A DNA stretch of 5,681 nt, taken from contig JBGAUA010000201.1 in assembly GCA_044228875.1 (NCBI GenBank), forward strand, positions 1 through 5,681, read 5' to 3'. The translations under genes were made by a program, and so were the position numbers. Of this stretch, positions 1-4,537 are shown in pieces (within the stretch, counting starts at the first letter, position 1; every line of letters begins with the position of its first letter). A model generated the notes under the pieces. That model ran no database searches, was not told the origin of the DNA, and saw only the letters and a list, made by a program, of their open reading frames with translations. Source of the stretch: Epilinea sp044228875 (GTDB lineage Bacteria > Chloroflexota > Anaerolineae > Epilineales > Epilineaceae).

Positions 1-1
1 G

Positions 2-328
2 GACATCCCCTACGCCTTCCACCCCCTGCAAGGCGAGGGCCACGCGCCCTACAAGCCGGCAGAACTGATGGTGCTGGTGGCGGACTTCGCCTACGACCAG
101 CTGTGGCCGGGGGGCGCGGCGCCGACGCCGGCGAACCCCACCGCCACCGCGCCGCCGACCGCCACGGCGACGGCGGAGCCCTCGGCGACCGCCAGCCCGA
201 CCGCGGCAGCACCCACGGCCACGGATCGGCCTCCGGCGGCGCCGCCGCCGTCGGTGACGCCGGAAGCGGTGGTCGAATCACGCATCTTCCTGCCGCGGGT
301 GGTCGACCTTCCCGCCGCCCAACCCTAG
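2..328 (+). CDS. C-terminal part of a probable secreted alpha/beta-hydrolase with Pro/Thr-rich tail (5' end outside window)
   Basis: The reading frame is already open at base 2 and ends at TAG 326-328, giving 108 visible residues; the start lies upstream of the window. The first 40 or so residues contain GEGHAPY, which looks like the loop carrying the catalytic histidine near the end of an alpha/beta-hydrolase (esterase/lipase type) domain, followed by a helix ending FAYDQLWPGG. The rest is a low-complexity linker of Pro, Thr and Ala and then a short hydrophobic end around RIFLPRVV. From memory, a Pro/Thr linker followed by an (I/F/Y)xLPxV end is frequent in exported Chloroflexota proteins and may serve surface retention, so an extracellular enzyme is inferred. 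Nucleophile and acid residues are outside the window, so the hydrolase call rests on one motif. The ATG at 68 is internal, because coding sense continues upstream of it. The gene converges on the minus-strand fusion gene and overlaps it by 3 bp. Confidence 0.6.
   Translation, partial: DIPYAFHPLQGEGHAPYKPAELMVLVADFAYDQLWPGGAAPTPANPTATAPPTATATAEPSATASPTAAAPTATDRPPAAPPPSVTPEAVVESRIFLPRVVDLPAAQP
130..262 (+). repeat. Low-complexity Ala/Pro/Thr-coding tract
   Basis: This stretch is built from short GC-rich motifs (accgcc, acggcg, gccgcc) and codes for a degenerate run of PT, AT and AP units in the hydrolase tail. It has no exact long repeat unit. It explains the spurious long open frames on both strands here. 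Confidence 0.7.
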
Positions 329-338
329 ATCGGCCGAT
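325..338. other. Shared CTAG stop overlap of convergent genes, followed by a 10-bp palindrome
   Basis: The tetranucleotide CTAG at 325-328 gives TAG on both strands: the plus-strand hydrolase stops at 326-328 and the minus-strand fusion at 327-325. Directly beside it, 329-338 reads ATCGGCCGAT, a perfect palindrome lying in the last codons of the fusion gene. No T-run follows on either strand, so I do not call an intrinsic terminator. Confidence 0.8.
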
Positions 339-2673
339 AGCTGCTCGCGAAGGTCCCCAGTAGCCCCGGGGGCCGGTCGACCATCCGTAGCCCCGCCACG
401 GCGCCCCGCTCGGCGGCGATGCGCTTGAAGGCGGCGACCGTGGTCGCGAGGATGGCCTCGTTCTCCGCCGCGGTCCAGCCTACCGGAATGGCCAGGCGCA
501 GTAGTTCGGCGCCCTCGTCGGCCCCGCCCGTGGGCAGGTGAGGATTGGCGCCCGCCCGCACACCGCCCGCGAGGTAGAGCGCGTTGCAGAGCGCGGCGGT
601 GGGATGGGCCGCGGTCGGCAGGTGGGGCAGGCAGGCCCGCGCGTCCACGAAGACTCCATGTCCGCCGGCGGGCTCGATGACCGGCACCGCCGCCGCGCGG
701 AGGCCATCGTGCAGCCGCCGCGCCAGCGCCGCCCGGTCGGCGGCGCCGCCCGGCTGCTCGTGGTCGATGGCCAGTGCCCGCGTCAGCTCGGCCGCCTCCC
801 CCGCCGACAGTTCCTGGCCGTAGGCCAGTAGCGCCAGGTCGCGCAGCTGCACATCGGCCTCCGCCGAGCGCGTCCCGATGAAGGCGCCCACCGGGCTGAC
901 GTAGTCCTTGCTGAGGCCGGCCGCGCAGGCCGTGCCGCAGGCGCAGAGGTCGTGCAGGATGTCCGCCAGGGGGCGCCCTTGCTGGCCGGGCTCGCGCTCG
1001 CGGATGAGCGCCGCGTTCTCCCAAGCCCGGGTGGCGTCCAGGAGCAGCGGAACCGCGGCCTCCGAGGTCATGCGCTGCACCGCACGCAGGTTTGCCAGCG
1101 ACACCGGATGCCCGCCGATGCTGTTGACACAGAGCTCAAGGTACACCGCTTGTACCTGGCCACCTGCCAAGGCCTGCCGCAAGGCCTCCAGGTCCAGGTC
1201 GCCTTTGAAGGGCTGCCCATCGCACGGGTCGTGAGCCGCGGCCACGCCCAGGTCCAGGAGCGGCGCGCCCCGCGCCGCCACATGAAAGCGGGTGGTCGGG
1301 AAGAGGGCGTTGCCGACCACGGCCCGTCCCGGCTGGATCAGGGCCTGGGCCAGGAGCGCCTCCGCGAAGCGGCCGCGGGAGACGGGCAGGTTGTGTGGGA
1401 AGCCGTAGATCTCGGCCAGCCGGGCTTCCAGGCGGACAGCCGGTTCGCCGACTGCTTTGCCCACCGGTTCGCCCAACGCTTCGCCGACCGCCGCGCCGTC
1501 CGCCGCCGTCCGCGGCGCCCGCTCGCGCCAGCTGTCGGACAGCAGGTCGATGCCGATCGCGGCCGGCGGCAGCAGGTTCGTGTTGAAGCCCGCCGCCGCC
1601 AGGCTCGCCTGCCGCTCGGCGAGGGTCGGCGCCGCCTCCCCGCCCGGCGACGCTCCGGCCGTCCGAGCTCCTTCGACCGGCGCCCCCTCCCGGCTCACCC
1701 CCTCTCGAGGGACCGCCGCGGCTTCCGGGGGCGACCCGTTCGGCGACCCGTTCGGTGGTCCGTCCCCCTGCCCCTCCGGCGGCCCCGCCAGGTCGCGGAT
1801 GTCCACCACCTTGTAGGTCATGCGGATGGGGTCCACCACCAACAGCTGCGGCAGGCAGGGCGGCGGGCGCCAGCCGGGCACCTCCGGTCCGCTGAGCAGG
1901 AGGTAGATCTCGGCGCTCATCAAGGCCGAGGCCAGGGCCGGCGAGATGGCGATGGAGGGCACCCGCAGGCTGGAGAGATGCCGCTCGCAAGCGTCCAGAT
2001 GCTCGGGAACCACCAGCCGGCGCAGGCCCGGGGGCAGGGTGGACCGCGCCGTGGACTCCCCCAGCATCTTGCCGAACACCGCTTCCATCGGCAGTCCGTC
2101 CGGCGCGCCGATGGCCAGGGCGGCGCCGAAGCCCAGGGCCGGGGCGCAGAGGGCGTGGATGCCCGCGGCTCGGGCGGCGCGGTAGAGCTGCGCCCGCAGC
2201 TCGCCGGGCACGGCGATGTCGAGGCAGTCGATCACCACGTCCGCGCCCTCCAGGAAGGCCTCGACGTTGTCCTCCGTCAGGCCCTCGCTGTAGCCGCGCA
2301 GCCGCAGACCGGGGTTGATCGACCGCAGCATCTCCTCGTAGACCTCCGCCTTGTTGCGGCCCAGGGTCGCCCGCGTGGCCGCCCATTGCCGGTTGATGTC
2401 CGGGGGATCGAACAGGCCCGGGTCGGCCAGGATGAAGCCACCCACGCCCATGCGGGCCAGGGTGAGGGCGGCGGCGCCGCCCACGCCGCCGCAGCCGGCG
2501 ACGGCGACGGTGCGCCCTGCCAGCGTGCGCACACCCTCCTCGCCAAGCAGCATGAGGGTGCGGTTCAGGAAGCCGCGCCGGTCCTCCTCGGTGAGCGCGG
2601 CCTGGGGGTCGACGGCCTTCGTCGTGAACGGTTCGGCTGCTTTCGACATGACCGCGAGCGATGGGGTGTCCAT
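325..2673 (-). CDS. E1/ThiF-like adenylyltransferase fused to a tryptophanase/tyrosine phenol-lyase-like PLP domain
   Basis: This 782-residue protein has two catalytic domains. Residues ~27-293 are an E1-like domain: arginine-bearing helix (R38), nucleotide loop GCGGVGG (60-66), D84 after the second strand, INRQ (93-96), K108 and VIDCLD (147-152). Such domains use ATP to adenylate a carboxylate. The CxxC zinc pairs of MoeB/ThiF are absent. Residues ~294-348 are a Gly/Pro/Ser/Glu-rich linker. Residues ~350-782 resemble tryptophanase/tyrosine phenol-lyase along their whole length: FPTTRFH (458-464), FKGDLDL (489-495), N517, DATRAWENA (546-554), PLP lysine K589 in SKD, EPAGGHGVFVDAR (667-679) and carboxylate-binding R726 in LRLAIP. 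The family segment with catalytic Tyr71 (GDEAYAG) is replaced by a repeat at 396-411, and the phenol-contacting Arg381 position is not Arg. Residues 13-23 (AEPFTTKAVDP) match the N-terminal arm of TPL, so the E1 domain may be nested inside the lyase. The start is ATG 2673, with GGAGG six bases upstream. It is the last gene of a minus-strand unit; the product is probably cytoplasmic. Domain calls are strong; the substrate is unknown. Confidence 0.9.
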   Translation of the reverse strand: MDTPSLAVMSKAAEPFTTKAVDPQAALTEEDRRGFLNRTLMLLGEEGVRTLAGRTVAVAGCGGVGGAAALTLARMGVGGFILADPGLFDPPDINRQWAATRATLGRNKAEVYEEMLRSINPGLRLRGYSEGLTEDNVEAFLEGADVVIDCLDIAVPGELRAQLYRAARAAGIHALCAPALGFGAALAIGAPDGLPMEAVFGKMLGESTARSTLPPGLRRLVVPEHLDACERHLSSLRVPSIAISPALASALMSAEIYLLLSGPEVPGWRPPPCLPQLLVVDPIRMTYKVVDIRDLAGPPEGQGDGPPNGSPNGSPPEAAAVPREGVSREGAPVEGARTAGASPGGEAAPTLAERQASLAAAGFNTNLLPPAAIGIDLLSDSWRERAPRTAADGAAVGEALGEPVGKAVGEPAVRLEARLAEIYGFPHNLPVSRGRFAEALLAQALIQPGRAVVGNALFPTTRFHVAARGAPLLDLGVAAAHDPCDGQPFKGDLDLEALRQALAGGQVQAVYLELCVNSIGGHPVSLANLRAVQRMTSEAAVPLLLDATRAWENAALIREREPGQQGRPLADILHDLCACGTACAAGLSKDYVSPVGAFIGTRSAEADVQLRDLALLAYGQELSAGEAAELTRALAIDHEQPGGAADRAALARRLHDGLRAAAVPVIEPAGGHGVFVDARACLPHLPTAAHPTAALCNALYLAGGVRAGANPHLPTGGADEGAELLRLAIPVGWTAAENEAILATTVAAFKRIAAERGAVAGLRMVDRPPGLLGTFASSYRPI
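1440..1487 (-). repeat. Imperfect tandem 24-bp repeat inside the lyase domain
   Basis: Two adjacent 24-bp units (1440-1463 and 1464-1487) both begin CCGGTTCGCC and differ at a handful of positions. On the minus strand they encode two related octapeptides, VGEALGEP and VGKAVGEP (residues 396-411). The repeat lies where tryptophanase/TPL enzymes carry the GDEAYAGS segment with the catalytic tyrosine. Confidence 0.85.
1732..1755 (-). repeat. Exact tandem 12-bp repeat in the interdomain linker
   Basis: CGACCCGTTCGG occurs twice back to back (1732-1743, 1744-1755) and encodes PNGS-PNGS on the minus strand at residues ~307-314. It sits in the flexible linker between the E1 and lyase domains, so copy number may vary between strains without harming the fold. 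Confidence 0.9.
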
Positions 2674-2778
2674 GGCATTCCTCCGGGGGAAGACGGTTGG
2701 ATGGCAGGGCTTCGCCGGTGGGGCGAGGGTGGGGGTCCGCCGGTGGGCCGAGGTCGGCTCCGGTCGTCCTGAGCCGCC
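2674..2778. other. 105-bp intergenic gap between the acyltransferase and the fusion gene
   Basis: No gene is supported here. The gap is G-rich on the plus strand and carries CGCCGGTGGG twice (2713-2722 and 2738-2747). G-runs at 2720-2723, 2727-2729, 2731-2735 and 2745-2747 could form a G-quadruplex, though the last loop is long (9 bases). It is the widest gap inside the minus-strand unit, so a secondary promoter or mRNA processing site is possible. I see no convincing -10/-35 pair. Confidence 0.5.
2680..2684 (-). promoter_or_regulatory. Shine-Dalgarno of the E1-lyase fusion gene
   Basis: On the minus strand GGAGG ends six bases before ATG 2673. This supports the first ATG over the in-frame ATG eight codons later (MSKAAEP), and keeps the N-terminal segment that resembles the tryptophanase-family arm in either case. 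Confidence 0.75.
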
Positions 2779-2787
2779 TCAGGCGGC
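2768..2787. other. Two overlapping hairpin-capable inverted repeats at the acyltransferase stop codon
   Basis: CCTGAG/CTCAGG (2768-2773 with 2778-2783, 4-base loop) and GCCGCC/GGCGGC (2773-2778 with 2782-2787, 3-base loop) share bases and exclude each other. They straddle the stop codon of the acyltransferase gene. No U-tract follows in the minus-strand transcript, so this is not a standard intrinsic terminator; mRNA stabilisation or chance in GC-rich DNA are both possible. Confidence 0.4.
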
Positions 2788-3408
2788 CACGGCAAGCCGG
2801 CTCAGCGCATGCAGCAGGCGGGCGCGCTCGGCCGCGAGGGTGGCCAGTGCCGGGTTGAAGGGCGGCGGCCAGGCCGTGACCGCTTCGCTGATCGACGCGC
2901 GCATGAGCACGGCCGGCGACTTGACCGCTCCCACGCCGTCGGAATGGGCCACCGTGCTCATGCCGAACATCTTGCGGTAGATGCGCTCGTGGCGCGGGTT
3001 GAAGGAGCAGAGGATGGTCTCGACGTCGAAACGATGGAGCACATCGATGGTGCTGCGGATCAGGTCGACCACCAGGGACATGCTGCTGCGGTAGCCTGGT
3101 GCGGTGATGATCCGCCAGGAGGCGCCGACGTTGCCGCCCTCGGCGCGGATGGCGGCGCATTCCGCCGGGAAGTCGTGGTCCACGTGGAAGCCTGCCGGCC
3201 CGTCGAGCGTGACCGAGACGGTGCCGACGACGAGGCCGTCCTCCACGGCCACGAGCACCATGTTCTCCGGCGCGGCGTCGACATCGGCGTAATGGCGCAG
3301 GAGGCCGTCCGGCCGCGCTTGGATGTAGCCTTGCTCGACATAGGCGTCATGGGTCAGGCGATAGACCTGGTCCAACTCCTGCGCGTCAAAGGCGGGTCTG
3401 ATCAACAT
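2779..3408 (-). CDS. GNAT-fold acyltransferase, N-acyl amino acid synthase (FeeM)-like
   Basis: The 209-residue product begins with the GNAT-typical strand MLIRPA and then RLTHDAYVEQGYI (~17-29), the helix pair seen in FeeM and acyl-homoserine-lactone-synthase-like proteins. VLVAVEDGLVVGTVSVTLD (~51-69) forms the paired central strands. The diagnostic stretch is CSFNPRHERIYRKMFGM (134-150) followed by KSPAVLMR (163-170), a pattern I recognise from FeeM-type N-acyl amino acid synthases, which move a fatty acyl group from acyl-ACP to an amino acid amine. The last ~40 residues are an Ala/Leu-rich helical extension. I chose ATG 3408 because AAGGAG lies nine bases upstream; an in-frame ATG at 3441 would add 11 residues (MDTATLKELKR) but has no Shine-Dalgarno. 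The gene follows the methyltransferase by 62 bp and precedes the E1-lyase fusion by 105 bp on the same strand. Substrates cannot be read from the sequence; another GNAT acyltransferase role is the alternative. Confidence 0.75.
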   Translation of the reverse strand: MLIRPAFDAQELDQVYRLTHDAYVEQGYIQARPDGLLRHYADVDAAPENMVLVAVEDGLVVGTVSVTLDGPAGFHVDHDFPAECAAIRAEGGNVGASWRIITAPGYRSSMSLVVDLIRSTIDVLHRFDVETILCSFNPRHERIYRKMFGMSTVAHSDGVGAVKSPAVLMRASISEAVTAWPPPFNPALATLAAERARLLHALSRLAVAA

Positions 3409-3417
3409 GCGCTTCAA

Positions 3418-3423
3418 CTCCTT
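3418..3423 (-). promoter_or_regulatory. Shine-Dalgarno deciding the acyltransferase start
   Basis: AAGGAG on the minus strand is nine bases before ATG 3408. The upstream in-frame ATG at 3441 is preceded by a pyrimidine-rich stretch with no purine SD. The other two genes of the unit have strong SD sequences, which favours 3408. Confidence 0.6.
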
Positions 3424-3470
3424 GAGGGTTGCGGTGTCCATGATGGAATCGGGAGGCAAGGCGGCCGACC

Positions 3471-4262
3471 TCAGAGCGGCGCCCGGACCGTCTCCTGGCG
3501 CAGATGCAGGGGGGCTACGGCCACCGCCTTGCGCGCCACCAGCAGATCGCTCGCGCCGCGGTAGGCACCGCGGCAATGGTCCACGTCGAAGCCGGCGTCG
3601 GTGAAGGCCTGGGCGAAGCTGCTCGCGTCGTGCCGCCAGTAGGAGCCGTCCTGCTGGCTCCGGGCGATGCGCCGGTTCTGGGCAGCCACCTCGCGGCAGC
3701 GCCAGAAGAGCCGGACGCTGCGCCAGAGGCCCCGCTCGGCGCGGGAGCTCTGGAAGAGGTAACGGGTCCATTCGCGCATGTCCAGGGGCCGGCCGGGGTC
3801 GCAGGCGAACACCGTGCCGCCCGGCCGCAGCCAGCGGAACATGTCGCGGATGACCGACCGCGGATCGGGAAAGGCGTACAGGGCGTGCACCGCGGTGATC
3901 ACGGTCGCGCTCTCGTCGGGCAGGTCCAGATGCGTGATGTCCTGGGTGCGGATCTCGATGTTGGTCAGGCCCAGGGCATCGCGCTTGCGCCGCGCCTCGG
4001 CGTTCATCGCCTCGCTGGCGTCCACGTGCAGGACGCGGCATTCGGGCCATTCGTCGGCGGCCACCAGCGAGAAGTTGCCGGTGCCGGCGCCCAGCTCCAG
4101 CAGCAGGTCTTCGGGATGCAGCCATTGCTGGAGGACGAAGCGCCGGTAGTCGTTCACCAGGTCCTGGTAGGCGGGGTTGATCTCGGCCATCAGGTCGTAG
4201 ACGGCGGCATAGGAGCGCCAGTCCACGGCATCATCCTGGCCCACGGTCTTGTGCGGGTTCAT
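3471..4262 (-). CDS. Class I SAM-dependent methyltransferase
   Basis: The 263-residue protein has the Rossmann methyltransferase motifs in order: motif I LELGAGTGNFS (55-65) for SAM binding, D81 in HVDAS at the end of strand 2 for the ribose hydroxyls, QDITHLDLPD (107-116) near the adenine, VITAVHALYAFPDP (121-134) as motif IV, and LRPGGTVFACDPG (145-157). The length is typical of small-molecule methyltransferases of the UbiE/Methyltransf_11-25 type. No rRNA- or DNA-target motif (such as NPPY) is seen, so a small-molecule or lipid substrate is more likely. The region after ~160 is rich in Arg and aromatic residues (WTRYLF, RLFWRCRE) and may form the substrate cap. The start at ATG 4262 is supported by AAAGGAG six bases upstream. 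It is the first gene of the minus-strand unit, so its likely role is to methylate an intermediate or product of the acyltransferase and E1-lyase enzymes; that link is inferred from position only. Confidence 0.88.
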   Translation of the reverse strand: MNPHKTVGQDDAVDWRSYAAVYDLMAEINPAYQDLVNDYRRFVLQQWLHPEDLLLELGAGTGNFSLVAADEWPECRVLHVDASEAMNAEARRKRDALGLTNIEIRTQDITHLDLPDESATVITAVHALYAFPDPRSVIRDMFRWLRPGGTVFACDPGRPLDMREWTRYLFQSSRAERGLWRSVRLFWRCREVAAQNRRIARSQQDGSYWRHDASSFAQAFTDAGFDVDHCRGAYRGASDLLVARKAVAVAPLHLRQETVRAPL

Positions 4263-4268
4263 CTCGGT

Positions 4269-4275
4269 CTCCTTT
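4269..4275 (-). promoter_or_regulatory. Shine-Dalgarno of the methyltransferase gene
   Basis: AAAGGAG on the minus strand lies six bases before ATG 4262, optimal spacing. It fixes the start of the first gene of the cassette. Confidence 0.8.
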
Positions 4276-4463
4276 CAATGGTCGGCAAAGCCTTGAGATG
4301 CGAAGGGCGGGGCGGCTGCGACAGGCCGTCCCGGCTCCCAGGCAGAGCATAGGTCCGGGTACGGGGCGAGGCCTTGGGGATCGGGGCGGACCTGGACCGA
4401 AAGTGGAGGAAAAGCGGAGGCCGCGCCCGAGGCTCGCGGCCGGGGATCGCCGCCTGCGCTCTG

Positions 4464-4497
4464 CGCCGCGGCGGCGCCGGGGCCTCGCGCCGCGGCG
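4464..4497. repeat. Pair of identical 10-bp palindromes, possible operator
   Basis: CGCCGCGGCG, itself a perfect palindrome, occurs at 4464-4473 and again at 4488-4497, centres 24 bp apart, within an 11-bp direct repeat (GCGCCGCGGCG). The pair lies just upstream of the -10-like hexamer of the DUF1990 gene. It could be a two-site operator, but its all-G/C composition makes a chance origin plausible. Confidence 0.4.
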
Positions 4498-4523
4498 ACT
4501 GGCGCTTCCCGGTGCTTCGCCCC

Positions 4524-4529
4524 TATCAT
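4524..4529 (+). promoter_or_regulatory. Candidate -10 element for a leaderless DUF1990 transcript
   Basis: TATCAT is one of the few A/T-rich hexamers in a very GC-rich region and ends eight bases before ATG 4538, so transcription would begin at or next to the start codon. The gene has no Shine-Dalgarno, which fits leaderless translation. A -35 box is weak at best (CTGGCG at 4499-4504, spacing 19). Confidence 0.4.
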
Positions 4530-4537
4530 CCCGGTCG

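Larger units (their letters stand above)
4263..4537. other. Divergent intergenic region (275 bp), GC-rich, with palindromes
   Basis: This region separates the minus-strand methyltransferase from the plus-strand DUF1990 gene, so it should hold both promoters. Visible elements are the methyltransferase SD at 4269-4275, a 6-bp inverted repeat GCCGCG/CGCGGC (4420-4425 with 4435-4440), the paired CGCCGCGGCG palindromes at 4464-4473 and 4488-4497, and a -10-like TATCAT at 4524-4529. For the minus strand a TATGCT (4351-4346) is the best -10-like hexamer, but no matching -35 is evident. No ORF or RNA gene is supported. Confidence 0.6.

Noticed and set aside
952..2772. 606-codon open frame on the plus strand opposite the fusion gene
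   Set aside because: Its translation is Arg/Gly/Ala/Gln-rich with no domain, and it is the antisense shadow of the well-supported E1-lyase gene in GC-rich DNA.
2768..2787. Intrinsic terminator after the acyltransferase gene
   Set aside because: Stems are short and no U-tract follows in the transcript direction; kept only as inverted repeats.
1136..3160. 674-codon minus-strand frame spanning the fusion and acyltransferase genes
   Set aside because: It is out of frame with both recognised proteins, is extremely Arg/Pro/Gly-rich and has no family motif; it is an off-frame shadow.
3409..4125. Upstream extension of the acyltransferase frame to 4125 (448 residues)
   Set aside because: The extra residues overlap the methyltransferase out of frame and have low-complexity composition; GNAT homology starts at about 3408.
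3504..4352. 282-codon plus-strand frame opposite the methyltransferase
   Set aside because: Antisense to a gene with all SAM-methyltransferase motifs; the translation shows no recognisable domain.
4298..4537. Upstream extension of the DUF1990 frame to ATG 4298
   Set aside because: The added 80 residues are Arg/Pro/Gly-rich without similarity to the family, and the family's usual length is met from ATG 4538.
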